A stretch of DNA of 49,670 nt from UBA2428 sp002343545 (GCA_937952285.1 CALFZE010000078.1:1-49670); one strand, 5' to 3'. Shown: positions 8,544 through 17,377, numbered from the stretch's first letter. Made by a program: numbers and translations. Notes: generated by a model not told the origin, from the letters alone.

Positions 8544-9584
8544 ATGTCAAAAACCATTGGAGTCTTGACCGGCGGCGGCGATTGTCCGGGACTGAACGCG
8601 GTCATCCGCGCCATCGTGAAGCGCAGCCTCCCGCGGGGCAATCGTATCGTCGGCATGCTCGACGGTTGGGCCGGACTCCTTGAAAACCGTACGCGCGAAC
8701 TCGACCCCGAGTCGGTGAGCGGCATCATCCACGTCGGCGGCACGATCATCGGAACCTCGCGCACGAACGTGCTCAAGGACCAAGCCACGATCGACCTCGC
8801 CTTCCAACGCGTTCGTGAACTCAAGCTCGATGGCCTCATCGCCATCGGCGGCGAGGGAACGCTCACGGTCTCGGCAAAGCTCGCGAGCCTCGGCATGCCC
8901 GTGGTCGGTGTTCCGAAGACGATCGACAACGACATCAACGAAACCGACTATACTTTCGGATTCAACACGGCCGTCGAGATCGCCACGGAAGCCATCGACC
9001 GGCTGCACACGACGGCGGAGAGCCACCGCCGCGTCATGGTCGTCGAGGTCATGGGGCGTCACGCCGGTTGGATCGCGACCTACGCGGGCATCGCGGGCGG
9101 CGCGGACGTCATTCTCGTGCCCGAGTATTCGATGAGCGTCGAAGAAATCGTCGGGATCATCGAAGACCGCAAGGCGCGCGGCCGGCGTTTCTCGATCGTC
9201 GTCGTCGCCGAAGGCGCGAAGATCAAGAGAAACGGCGCCGAGCAAGGCGTCGCGCGCGATCGCAAGGATCCCTTCGGGCGTCCGCTCTTGGGCGGGATCG
9301 GCCAGGTGCTCGCCGACGAGATCGAAGCCTCCACCGGTATGGAAACCCGAGTTACCGTGCTGGGCCACGTTCAACGCGGCGGCTCCCCGACGGCGCTCGA
9401 TCGCGTGCTCGCGACGAGGCTCGGCGCCTTCGCGGCGGACCTGGCCCACGAAGGTCGCTGGGGCATGATGCCTTCGCTCAAGGGAACCCGCATCGAAGCG
9501 GCTCCGCTCTCCAACGCGACGTCCAGCCTCAAGCTGGTCGATCCGGAGCTCTGGGGACTCGCCCGCAGTTTCTTCGGGCTCTAG
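8544..9584 (+). CDS. pfkA: 6-phosphofructokinase
   Basis: The 346-residue product is a phosphofructokinase of glycolysis, acting in the cytoplasm. Family motifs are clear: GGGDCPGLNAVIR at the nucleotide site, GGEGT, PKTIDNDI with the catalytic Asp, MGRHAGW and HVQRGG. The residue after GGE is Gly, typical of ATP users, while PKTIDNDI has the Lys seen in pyrophosphate-type enzymes; this pair resembles the long group of actinobacterial ATP-PFKs. I prefer the ATG at 8544 (MSKTIGV), but the ATG at 8532 is possible. It is monocistronic and faces the receiver-like gene tail to tail. Confidence 0.95.
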   Translation: MSKTIGVLTGGGDCPGLNAVIRAIVKRSLPRGNRIVGMLDGWAGLLENRTRELDPESVSGIIHVGGTIIGTSRTNVLKDQATIDLAFQRVRELKLDGLIAIGGEGTLTVSAKLASLGMPVVGVPKTIDNDINETDYTFGFNTAVEIATEAIDRLHTTAESHRRVMVVEVMGRHAGWIATYAGIAGGADVILVPEYSMSVEEIVGIIEDRKARGRRFSIVVVAEGAKIKRNGAEQGVARDRKDPFGRPLLGGIGQVLADEIEASTGMETRVTVLGHVQRGGSPTALDRVLATRLGAFAADLAHEGRWGMMPSLKGTRIEAAPLSNATSSLKLVDPELWGLARSFFGL

Positions 9585-9596
9585 GTCGTCGCGCCG

Positions 9597-10991
9597 CTAG
9601 GGCGTGATGTCGCGATAGATCCGCGCGAGAAAGTCGATCGTCCGCCACGCGTTCGGATGTCGCGAAAGCATTTCGCCGAGTCCTCGCAAGGGGATGAGCT
9701 CTCCGTCGTTCAAGGAGCGCGACATCTGGGCAAAGAGCAGCAGCTCGGGAAAACGATCGCCGCAGACCGGAAACGCCACCGAAGCTCGCTCCGAAAGGTT
9801 CCAGTGCGAAGGCCGCGCAAAACGCCCTCCGGACTCGACGGCCTCGAAGGCCCGATCGAAGTAGAGCGCCTTACGCTCGAGACAGCTCATGTGAATCTGC
9901 GGGAAGGACTCCCGCTCCAGCACCTCATTGAACGGAATGTTCGAATCGCCCGACGCAATCGAGACGAACTTCGTCGTTTCCGTCGCGTCGACCTCGTAGC
10001 GGAAACGAGTGGAAACGATCGAAAGCCGAAGCGCCGAGACCCGCGAACTTTCTTCCTTGAGAAAGCCGCGGAGACGCTTGAGCGCCAAATCAAAGCGGCC
10101 GAGTTCTCCGGGAACCGGGAAAGGAAACGAGGCTCCCGTCCCCGCCAGCTCGAGCGCCGCGCGATCCGCGGCATTCAGCGCCGGCAGCGGCCGGCCGGCG
10201 ACCCGCACATCGTCGTAGAGCATCTGGTAGGGCGCGCGCGCGCGCGGCGGGCTCGTGGGCCTGAACTCGGCCTTAGCCTCGCTTGCCTCGGCGTCCAGCA
10301 TACGGAAGGCCCGTTCGACGTCCGCTCCGGTCGTCTTCGAAGAGAAGGGGACCGGCTTCGCCGCCGCGCCAGCTCCCTTCACGAAAGTCACGGCCGCTTC
10401 GGACGCGGGGCCGCCTTTCACGAAGGTCACGTCGGGTCCGGAAGCTTCCGCGGCGATAGATTTTTTCTCCTGAGTCGTGGGCGCCGTCGGAGCCGCGAGC
10501 GTCGGGGCCGTGGAATCGGCCACGCCCGACCACGAGTACCCCGTCGGAAGCTCGATCGTGTCGGCGTAGTTGTGCTTCTGCGCCCATTTTCCGAGGAAAA
10601 CGCGGACGCGAAGAAGGATCTGTACCGGATTCGTCGGCAGCTGAAGGAGATCGGCCGCGCCGTAAGAAAAAGCCGTCGAGCGGATCTGCGTCGAGACGTT
10701 TCCGCAGAGCAGAACCCAATGCGCGTGGCTTCCCGCGGCCATCCGCTTCAACGTCGCGAGACCGTTCCCACCGAATTCGAAACTGAGCAGCACGCAGAAG
10801 ACCTCGGGACGCGAAACCTCGTTGATGAGCTGCTCCGGGGTTTCGATGAAGAGGACATCGAGGCCTTCGTCGCCGAGGCGTTTTTGGATCTGCGACTTCT
10901 GGCGATTTTGGACGTCGGCGATCGCGACGACCGGGCGGATTTTCGCGGGAGTCTCAGCGGAACCTTCCGTGCCTTGCTTCGGTGTCGCCAT
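9597..10991 (-). CDS. Protein with degenerate receiver-like domain
   Basis: The product is about 464 residues. Residues 20-135 have the alternating strand/helix pattern of a response-regulator receiver, but the phosphoacceptor position reads CVLLSFEFGG with Ser in place of Asp, and the usual Lys-Pro site reads LPTNP. It probably cannot be phosphorylated. A low-complexity middle (about 150-235) carries two VTFVKG copies. The C-terminal 200 residues are unrecognised. The ATG at 10991 has a weak ribosome site; an upstream TTG at 11027 is the alternative. It is last in the ftsW-murB run, at the place where ftsQ often lies. Confidence 0.7.
   Translation of the reverse strand: MATPKQGTEGSAETPAKIRPVVAIADVQNRQKSQIQKRLGDEGLDVLFIETPEQLINEVSRPEVFCVLLSFEFGGNGLATLKRMAAGSHAHWVLLCGNVSTQIRSTAFSYGAADLLQLPTNPVQILLRVRVFLGKWAQKHNYADTIELPTGYSWSGVADSTAPTLAAPTAPTTQEKKSIAAEASGPDVTFVKGGPASEAAVTFVKGAGAAAKPVPFSSKTTGADVERAFRMLDAEASEAKAEFRPTSPPRARAPYQMLYDDVRVAGRPLPALNAADRAALELAGTGASFPFPVPGELGRFDLALKRLRGFLKEESSRVSALRLSIVSTRFRYEVDATETTKFVSIASGDSNIPFNEVLERESFPQIHMSCLERKALYFDRAFEAVESGGRFARPSHWNLSERASVAFPVCGDRFPELLLFAQMSRSLNDGELIPLRGLGEMLSRHPNAWRTIDFLARIYRDITP
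10232..10246. repeat. Alternating GC dinucleotide tract
   Basis: Fifteen bases of strictly alternating G and C lie inside the receiver-like gene and encode a short Arg-Ala run. Such tracts can slip in replication and can adopt Z-DNA. A two-base change would shift the frame. Confidence 0.8.
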
Positions 10992-11060
10992 AAACGCAAG
11001 ATTAGATCTGGGTAGGTGGCCCCACAAGCCGCGTCGGGACGAAAGAAAGGCAATTTGCCC

Positions 11061-12023
11061 TTAGGGAGAGTCGCTCCTTTGACGCCGGCCGAGGATGATG
11101 ACCTCGCGTTCCAGCTCGACGCCTTTCTGTTCTTTGACCGCGGCCGCGACTTTCTCGATGAGCGTTTCGAGATCCGTCGCGGTCGCATGGCGCGCGTTCA
11201 ATATGAAATTCGCGTGTTTGAGCGAGACCTGCGCGCCGCCGACGCAAAGTCCCTTCAGTCCACAAGCTTCCACGAGGCGACCGGCGCCGGGACCCGAGGG
11301 AGGATTCTTGAAAACGCTTCCGCAATTCGGCAACTCGAGCGGCTGCTTGGATCCTCGGTACGTCAGAATCTCGTCGGCGAGGGCCGCAATCTGTGTCGTG
11401 AGTCGCTTAGGCAATTTGAAATCGGCCGATACCACGACCGTCCACGGACGCAAAACGCTTTCCCCGTGACCGCGGTAGCGGAAGCCCATCTCCGCGTTGG
11501 ATTTCTCGTAGAATCCTAGATCGGAAGAAAAGAGCCTCACCGACTCGATGACTTCTCCGTAGGAGCCCCACTTCGTACCGGCGTTCATGTACACCGCGCC
11601 CCCCACGGTTCCGGGAATACCGGCCGAGAACTCGAGGCCACCCCAACCGCGACGCAGGGATTCGTCGAGCAAGCGCGACTTCGCCCAATGCGAGGGCACC
11701 CGCACGCGGACGAAGTCGTCATTCTCCTGGAGGATCTCGATTTCGCCACGAAGCCCCGCGCCCAGGTAAAGACAAAGTCCCTCGAGGCCGCCGTCGCGCA
11801 CGAGCAGGTTGGTGCCGGCGCCGATGACGGTCAGCGGCAGTCCCTCGGCGCGCGCGAACTCGATCGCGATCCGAATATCTTCTTCGTTCGACGGCTCGAC
11901 GAAAAGATCGGCCGGTCCCCCGACGCGGTAGTAGACGTGCGAAGCGAGCAGCTCGTTCTCTTTGACCCTTCCATCGATCCGGGCGGCCAAGCGGCGACCG
12001 AGGTCCGTGGAAAGCGACGACAT
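11061..12023 (-). CDS. murB: UDP-N-acetylenolpyruvoylglucosamine reductase
   Basis: MurB is the FAD enzyme that reduces UDP-GlcNAc-enolpyruvate to UDP-MurNAc with NADPH in the cytoplasm. FAD-binding motifs (VIGAGTNLLVRDGG, the SAGIPGTVGGAV region) and the catalytic serine in NCGSVFKNP are present, as is the active-site GFRYR. The product has 320 residues. The ATG at 12023 overlaps the murC stop by one base (TGATG), which fixes the start and implies coupling. The open frame continuing upstream is only a shadow of murC. Confidence 0.97.
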   Translation of the reverse strand: MSSLSTDLGRRLAARIDGRVKENELLASHVYYRVGGPADLFVEPSNEEDIRIAIEFARAEGLPLTVIGAGTNLLVRDGGLEGLCLYLGAGLRGEIEILQENDDFVRVRVPSHWAKSRLLDESLRRGWGGLEFSAGIPGTVGGAVYMNAGTKWGSYGEVIESVRLFSSDLGFYEKSNAEMGFRYRGHGESVLRPWTVVVSADFKLPKRLTTQIAALADEILTYRGSKQPLELPNCGSVFKNPPSGPGAGRLVEACGLKGLCVGGAQVSLKHANFILNARHATATDLETLIEKVAAAVKEQKGVELEREVIILGRRQRSDSP

Positions 12024-13429
12024 CAAGTCTCTCCCGACGCCAGACGGGGCGCGAGCTTGGAAACGTCGCCGGCTCCCATGACGAAGATCGGCGCGCCCTT
12101 CGCCAGACGGCCTTCGGACTCGAGGCGCTTGAGCGCGCTCACGACCTCGTCTTGGGTCGCGCAGGGGTGAGCCACGACCCCGGTCAGATGCGCGGCGAAG
12201 CTGGAGCCGTCGAAGTTCGCGACCCACGGCTCCCGGATTTCCGAAGCCGCGTAGATCGGCAAAGTCAGCACGTGCTCCGCGGGCTCGAAGCAGGCTTGGA
12301 ATTCCTGCCACATGTCCCGCGTGCGGGAAAACCGGTGGGGCTGAAACACGACGACGGGGCGCAGCCCAGGAAACGCGCGGCCCGAAGCCGCGAGCGTGGC
12401 GCGGATCTCCGTGGGGTGATGCGCGTAGTCCTCGATGATGGCGTGCCCGCGCCACTCGCCCTTGCGCTCAAAACGTCGGGCCACGCCGCGAAAATCCGCG
12501 AGCGCCGACGCGATCGTCGCGGGCTCGAGCCCGAGCTCCCGACCGACGAGCGCCGCGGCCGTCGCATTGGAAACGTTGTGGAGCCCGGGAACCGAGAGTC
12601 GCGCCTCGAGCCAAGTCGACCCGCTCGCGCTCTCGATGACCCGGAAGAGCGGAGTCGCCGTGTCTTCCACGACCTCGATGCGAAAATCTGGTTGACCGAC
12701 CGGATCCGTACCGTACCAAAGAGCCGGCTTGCCGAGACGGCCGCGCATCTTGCGCAAGTTCGGGCAATCCGAATTCAAGAAAGCGCGACCGTAGAAGGGC
12801 AGGCGATCGAGGAACTCCTCGAAACCCTGCACGACCCGATCGAAGCTGCCCCAATGATCCAGGTGCTCCGGATCAATGTTCGTGACGACCGAGAGTTCCG
12901 GCGAGAGCTTCAGGAACGATCCGTCGCTTTCGTCGGCTTCGGCCACCATCCACGCGCCAAGCCCGAGCGCGGCGTTCGATCCGATGGCATCGAAGCGGCC
13001 TCCGATGACGACCGTCGGATTGAGCCCCGCCTTCTTCAGCACGAGCGAAGTGAGGCCCGTCGTCGTCGTCTTGCCGTGGCTGCCCGCGATGGCGATGCCG
13101 CGCTTGAGGCGCATGATCTCGGAAAGCATCTCCGCGCGACGGATCACGGGCACGCCCAAGCGCCGCGCCGCCGCGAGTTCGGCGTTTTCCTTAGAAACGG
13201 CGGTCGAGAATACGACAACGTCGGGGCGTTGCGATTCGACGATCGCGCCGTCGTGACCCTTTTGGATCCGCGCGCCCTTGGACTTCAGACGCTCGACGAT
13301 GTCCGATCCCGCAAGATCCGACCCGGAAACCTCGTTGCCGAGTTCGAGTAGGATCTCGGCGAGCCCCGACATCCCGATTCCGCCGATCCCGACAAAGTGA
13401 ATTTTACGACGACGTTCCGCGATCGACAT
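12023..13429 (-). CDS. murC: UDP-N-acetylmuramate--L-alanine ligase
   Basis: MurC adds L-alanine to UDP-MurNAc using ATP, the first step of the stem peptide. The 468-residue protein has the N-terminal GIGGIGMSGLA Rossmann motif, the AGSHGKTTTT P-loop (about 114-123), the central DPEHLDHWG and the C-terminal EDYAHHPTEI, all canonical for MurC. It lies between cysE (67 bases upstream) and murB (1-base overlap) in the ftsW-murB block. Confidence 0.98.
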   Translation of the reverse strand: MSIAERRRKIHFVGIGGIGMSGLAEILLELGNEVSGSDLAGSDIVERLKSKGARIQKGHDGAIVESQRPDVVVFSTAVSKENAELAAARRLGVPVIRRAEMLSEIMRLKRGIAIAGSHGKTTTTGLTSLVLKKAGLNPTVVIGGRFDAIGSNAALGLGAWMVAEADESDGSFLKLSPELSVVTNIDPEHLDHWGSFDRVVQGFEEFLDRLPFYGRAFLNSDCPNLRKMRGRLGKPALWYGTDPVGQPDFRIEVVEDTATPLFRVIESASGSTWLEARLSVPGLHNVSNATAAALVGRELGLEPATIASALADFRGVARRFERKGEWRGHAIIEDYAHHPTEIRATLAASGRAFPGLRPVVVFQPHRFSRTRDMWQEFQACFEPAEHVLTLPIYAASEIREPWVANFDGSSFAAHLTGVVAHPCATQDEVVSALKRLESEGRLAKGAPIFVMGAGDVSKLAPRLASGET

Positions 13430-13496
13430 GGGCGGAGCCTAGGTCGCCCGGGCCGGGCTATCAACGGAACGTTTCGCAAGAAAGTCGGGCATGCGC

Positions 13497-14138
13497 TTAG
13501 CTCCTTTCGAGGGCTTCGAGGCGAGCTTCGAGCTGCTGCAACCGGGCCTGGACGGGGTCGGGAAGACGGCCGTGCTCGAGCTCTTGGCCTTGCACGACGC
13601 CCGCCTGGGAAACGATACGGCCGGGAACGCCGACGACGGTCGACCCCGGAGGGGCGTCCTTGACCACGACGCTATTCGAGCCGACGCGACAGCCTTCGCC
13701 GATGATGATGTTGCCGAGGACCTTGGCCCCCGACCCAAGCACGCACTTCCGCTTGATCGTCGGGTGGCGCTTGGTCCGTTCGAGCGAAGTGCCCCCCAAA
13801 GTCACGCCTTGGTAGATCAAGACGTCTTCTTCGACGATGGCCGTCTCGCCGATCACGATGCCCATGCCGTGGTCCATGATGACCCGGCGACCCAGCGTCG
13901 CCCCCGGATGGATGTCGATCCCCGTGAGAAAACGGTTCAGCTCCGACACGAGGCGAGGAAGAAAGGGCAGCTTGGCGCGGTGGAAGCGATGCGCGACCTG
14001 ATGCAGGACCCAGGCCTTAAAGCCGGGATAGAGAAGGTAGATCTCGACGAGACTGTTCGTCGCGGGGTCGTACTTGCGGTAGGCGCAGGCCAGCTCGGCG
14101 ATCTGCGCGAAAAATCCAAGTTCCCTATCTTCGTTCAT
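13497..14138 (-). CDS. cysE: Serine O-acetyltransferase
   Basis: The enzyme makes O-acetylserine from serine and acetyl-CoA for cysteine synthesis. The 213-residue product has the short SAT N-terminal helices, then the left-handed beta-helix hexapeptide repeats with the active-site stretch DHGMGIVIGE and the conserved QGVTLGGTS and GAGAKVLG-like turns (here GSGAKVLGN). A short coiled tail (about 190-213) extends beyond the helix, where the CysE regulatory tail lies. It sits 11 bases after murG and before murC, an unusual place. Another hexapeptide acetyltransferase role is possible but less likely. Confidence 0.92.
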   Translation of the reverse strand: MNEDRELGFFAQIAELACAYRKYDPATNSLVEIYLLYPGFKAWVLHQVAHRFHRAKLPFLPRLVSELNRFLTGIDIHPGATLGRRVIMDHGMGIVIGETAIVEEDVLIYQGVTLGGTSLERTKRHPTIKRKCVLGSGAKVLGNIIIGEGCRVGSNSVVVKDAPPGSTVVGVPGRIVSQAGVVQGQELEHGRLPDPVQARLQQLEARLEALERS

Positions 14139-14149
14139 GATGCGCTCGC

Positions 14150-15250
14150 TTATCGCCCCGGAGTGCCCGTCTTGGAAAGAAGAAGTTCCGTGATGGTCTC
14201 GACCGCCTTGGGACGCCCGATCCGCCGGAAGGCTTCGGAGAGCCGACGGCGACGCTCGAAGTGGCCTTCGTCCAAGCAGAGCTCCTTCACGGCCGACTCC
14301 AGCTTGGCCGAAAAGCCGTCGTCCCTTTCATCGCAGAGCTTGGCCGCGCCGGCCGACTCCAGGATACGGGAGTTATAGCGTTGGTGATCGTCGGCGGCGT
14401 GCGGGAAGGGCACGAAGATAGTGGGCAATCCCGCCACGGCAAGCTCGGCCACCGTCATGGCGCCCGCCCGAGCGATGACGACGTCCGTCGCCGCGAGCGT
14501 CGCGTTCACGTCGTCGATGAACGGCTTGAGCTCGACCTCGGTGCCCAACCCCGCCTCGCGCTTAAGGCGTTCGGCCGTCTCAAGGTTTTTCTCGCCGGTC
14601 TGTAAGCAGAGAACAAGCCCCCGCTCGGCGAAGCGCAAGCGCTTGGCGATCGAGATCGATTCGCGCACCAAGGCGGCCGCGCCTTGCGAACCTCCGAAGA
14701 CCAGCACGCGTTTGGCTTCGGCGCGAATCTCGGTCGGCCGCAGACCTTCGCGGACGGGATTTCCGGCGTCGAGCACGGGACAAGCGAAGAGCTCCATCGC
14801 GTCGCCGCCCGGTACGGTGAAAGCCTGACGAGCGAAGCGCGAGAGCAAACGATTCGCGAGGCCCGCCCGGATATTCGGCTCGACGAGATAAAGCGGGATC
14901 CCCCGAACCACGCAAGCCAAAGCCGTGGGCGCCGAGACGTATCCACCCACACTTACCAGGCAAAGCGGCTTGGCCCCGAAGGTCAGCCGGAGGGCCTGAA
15001 AGAATCCGATCGCGAGTCGAGCCATTCCGACGACGCGACCGATCAAGCCCCGTCCTTTCCAGGCGCCGGCCGAAAGGTAGCGAATCGGGAAGCCGGCCTG
15101 CGGAACGAGCTTCGCTTCCAAACGATCCTTCGTTCCGAAGAAAAGGAACTCCGCCGAGGGATCGCGTCGCGCGATCTCGCGGGCCAAAGCGATTCCGGGA
15201 AAGATATGCCCGCCGGTGCCGGCCGCGACGAACCAGTACAGGCGGCTCAT
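14150..15250 (-). CDS. murG: Lipid II synthase MurG
   Basis: MurG transfers GlcNAc from UDP-GlcNAc to lipid I on the inner face of the membrane. The 366-residue product shows the N-terminal GTGGHIFPGIALA loop, the SVGGYVSAPTALA region, GGSQGA in the second Rossmann domain and the late RAGAMTVAEL with FVPFPHAADDHQ, all family hallmarks. The ATG at 15250 overlaps the ftsW stop as ATGA; another in-frame ATG at 15259 would add three residues. It belongs to the ftsW-murG-cysE-murC-murB block. Confidence 0.97.
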   Translation of the reverse strand: MSRLYWFVAAGTGGHIFPGIALAREIARRDPSAEFLFFGTKDRLEAKLVPQAGFPIRYLSAGAWKGRGLIGRVVGMARLAIGFFQALRLTFGAKPLCLVSVGGYVSAPTALACVVRGIPLYLVEPNIRAGLANRLLSRFARQAFTVPGGDAMELFACPVLDAGNPVREGLRPTEIRAEAKRVLVFGGSQGAAALVRESISIAKRLRFAERGLVLCLQTGEKNLETAERLKREAGLGTEVELKPFIDDVNATLAATDVVIARAGAMTVAELAVAGLPTIFVPFPHAADDHQRYNSRILESAGAAKLCDERDDGFSAKLESAVKELCLDEGHFERRRRLSEAFRRIGRPKAVETITELLLSKTGTPGR

Positions 15251-16404
15251 CGCGCCCATCGGCGAAGCCACGGACGCTCTTCGTCGCCGTCTTTCAGGTA
15301 AAGGGATTCGCGGCTCACGCTCAGCAGAAAGCCGCAGGCCATGAAGACGACGAGCAAAGCTGAACCGCCGTGCGAGATGAAGGGCAGCGGCAATCCCTTC
15401 GTGGGGACGAGTCCCGTCACGACGCAAAGATTGATGAGGGCCTGCAAGCCGATGAGCGTCGTACACCCGATCGCCAGGAAGAAGCCCGTCGGGTCGACCG
15501 CCCGCTGCGCGATACGGTAACCGCGCGAAACGAAAAAAACGAAGGCCGCGACGACGACCGTCACGCCCAGGAAGCCCAGTTCCTCGCCAACGACCGAGGC
15601 GATGAAGTCCGTGTGGACTTCGGGCAAGTAGTGCAGCTTCTCTTGGCTATTCGCGAGACCACGGCCCCACATGCCCCCCGAAAAGAATGCCGTGAAGCTT
15701 TGGATGATCTGGTAACTCGTGTTTTGCGGATCGTCCCAAGGGTTCAAGAACGCCATGAGTCGCCGCATGCGATATTCTTCGCCCACGATGCCGACGTAGA
15801 CGGCCGGGATGAGCAAGCCGATCGCGCCGACGAGGTAACTGATCGGAGCCCCCGCGATGAAGATCAGGATACCGGCCAGGAGCATCAGCAGGACCGCGTT
15901 CCCCAAATCCTTTTGAACGAAGATGAGTCCCGAAAGCGCACCCGCCACGAGGCCGAGGGGCAAGAGGCCGTAAGTGAAAGATCGCACCTGCGGTCCTTTT
16001 CTCACGAGCGCCCACGTCAGATAAAGAATGCAGGCGAGCTTGGCGAACTCGGCGGGCTGAAAACGGAATCCGCCGATCGACAGCCAACGTAGCGCGCCGT
16101 TCACGCGTACCCCGAAACCCGGAACTTGCAGCAACACGAGTGAAACGACGCTGCCCAAGAGGATCCAGCCCCCCGCTTTGACCCAGCGCCGGTAGTCCGA
16201 GGCCATGATGAGAAGCATCAAGACGAGCCCCCCGCCCACGAAGGCGGCTTGCCGCTTGAGGTAGAACCAGGCGTCCGCGTGTCGATCCAGCGAGGTCACG
16301 CTCGAGGCCGAGAAAACCATCACGAGACCAAGACCGCTCAAGAAGAGGATGAGCATAAAGAGGAAGAGGTCGGGAACATGGAAACGTCGCAGCGCTTCTT
16401 TCAT
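15247..16404 (-). CDS. ftsW: Peptidoglycan glycosyltransferase FtsW
   Basis: FtsW is the SEDS-family septal glycan polymerase of the inner membrane. The 385-residue protein has about ten hydrophobic segments, with the SEDS signatures FQPAEFAKL, the conserved VQKDLG loop, LNPWDDPQNTSYQI and the final LPFISHGGSALLV. The length is typical. It is the first gene of its block, and its upstream region is shared with the divergent lipoprotein gene. Normally murD would precede it directly; here four genes intervene. Confidence 0.97.
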   Translation of the reverse strand: MKEALRRFHVPDLFLFMLILFLSGLGLVMVFSASSVTSLDRHADAWFYLKRQAAFVGGGLVLMLLIMASDYRRWVKAGGWILLGSVVSLVLLQVPGFGVRVNGALRWLSIGGFRFQPAEFAKLACILYLTWALVRKGPQVRSFTYGLLPLGLVAGALSGLIFVQKDLGNAVLLMLLAGILIFIAGAPISYLVGAIGLLIPAVYVGIVGEEYRMRRLMAFLNPWDDPQNTSYQIIQSFTAFFSGGMWGRGLANSQEKLHYLPEVHTDFIASVVGEELGFLGVTVVVAAFVFFVSRGYRIAQRAVDPTGFFLAIGCTTLIGLQALINLCVVTGLVPTKGLPLPFISHGGSALLVVFMACGFLLSVSRESLYLKDGDEERPWLRRWAR

Positions 16405-16528
16405 TCCCTAATGATTTTAGCAGCTTCGCCGTCAGAGCCTTGGCGCTGCGCTCGGCTTTTTTGGATCGCCGCCCGCGGGGCGTAGCCACGCCGTGCCACA
16501 GATCCTTTCTCGAGCGCGCTCCGGGGCG

Positions 16529-16555
16529 TTAATTTTTTGACGCCGCTACCGATAA
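16529..16555 (+). promoter_or_regulatory. Sigma-28 (FliA)-like promoter candidate
   Basis: TTAATTTT, 11 bases, then ACCGATAA matches the flagellar sigma consensus TAAAGTTT-N11-GCCGATAA at 13 of 16 positions with the correct spacing. It lies 7 bases before the ATG of the lipoprotein gene, so the transcript would be nearly leaderless. Apart from this site, the 158-base divergent region between ftsW and this gene shows only a short T-run near 16462. Confidence 0.35.
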
Positions 16556-16562
16556 AGCTCCT

Positions 16563-17336
16563 ATGTCGAAGAAAAACTCCAAGCTTAACCGCTTCGCTAC
16601 GCGCGCCCTCGGCTTCATGGCCTTGATGGGCGTCGGGGCGTGTAATTTGGGCGGATCGCTCAACGAAGTGATCAGCGGCGGCGCCGGCGGCACGAACGCG
16701 GGCGGAACCCAAGGGGATTCGGACGCGAGCTCGGACGGCGGAGGTTGGGACGGCGGCGTTGAGTTCACGAGCGCCACGGGCATCGACAAACCCACGAAGA
16801 GTAAAATGCACTACTTCATGCCGCCGACGTCGGGATTCATGTCGTCGATGATCACGGACATCTCCGCGGGCGTCTCTTTGGACGACTACAAAGCCGGAAA
16901 AACTTGCGACGCCACCGGCGACGGCGGATCGACGACCTGCAAAGAAGGCACCTATTCGCTTAGCGTGGGCTTCTGCTCGGCGGCGACGCCGAACATGTGC
17001 GTCGCGCCCCAAAGCGGCGACGAGTTCGATCTGTCGGCCGAGGTCGCTCCCTTCCTGAGCTTCATGTACACGGTCTGCAAGAGCGGCAGCTACGTCTCCT
17101 ACTCGGTTCCCACGGTGACGCCCTCCTTCAACAACGACACGATGCAGATGGAGTACGACTACAGCGTTCGCTCAGGCGGCATCACGGTCACCGACTTCGG
17201 ATCGAGCGAAGGCGACAAGATTTCCTTCGACTTCGACGGCGTCGTCCTCAAGGACAACAACGGGTCGGGCTCGAACTCCATCACGCTCAGCGGCACCGCC
17301 ACCGACATCCAGGTCATGGCGAACCCCTGCCAATAA
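16563..17336 (+). CDS. Hypothetical lipoprotein
   Basis: The 257-residue product begins with a basic stretch and a hydrophobic helix that ends in a lipobox at Cys27 (GVGAC). A Gly/Asp/Ser-rich linker (about 30-65) follows, then a domain with several Cys residues and many Ser/Thr/Asp strands. I do not recognise the family. The ATG at 16563 lacks a clear ribosome binding site. It heads a plus-strand run with the TIGR02147-type regulator (48 bases downstream) and an SH3/barrel protein, inserted inside the cell-wall cluster. Confidence 0.8.
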   Translation: MSKKNSKLNRFATRALGFMALMGVGACNLGGSLNEVISGGAGGTNAGGTQGDSDASSDGGGWDGGVEFTSATGIDKPTKSKMHYFMPPTSGFMSSMITDISAGVSLDDYKAGKTCDATGDGGSTTCKEGTYSLSVGFCSAATPNMCVAPQSGDEFDLSAEVAPFLSFMYTVCKSGSYVSYSVPTVTPSFNNDTMQMEYDYSVRSGGITVTDFGSSEGDKISFDFDGVVLKDNNGSGSNSITLSGTATDIQVMANPCQ

Positions 17337-17357
17337 CGACTCATCGAAGCGAACGAT

Positions 17358-17377
17358 TGTAGACAGAGAAGGCTACA
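17358..17377. promoter_or_regulatory. Inverted repeat before the TIGR02147-type gene
   Basis: TGTAG, ten bases, CTACA forms a 20-base dyad that ends 7 bases before the start codon of the helix-turn-helix gene. Its position suits an autoregulatory operator or a small RNA hairpin. The arms are only 5 bp, so chance occurrence is possible. Confidence 0.3.
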
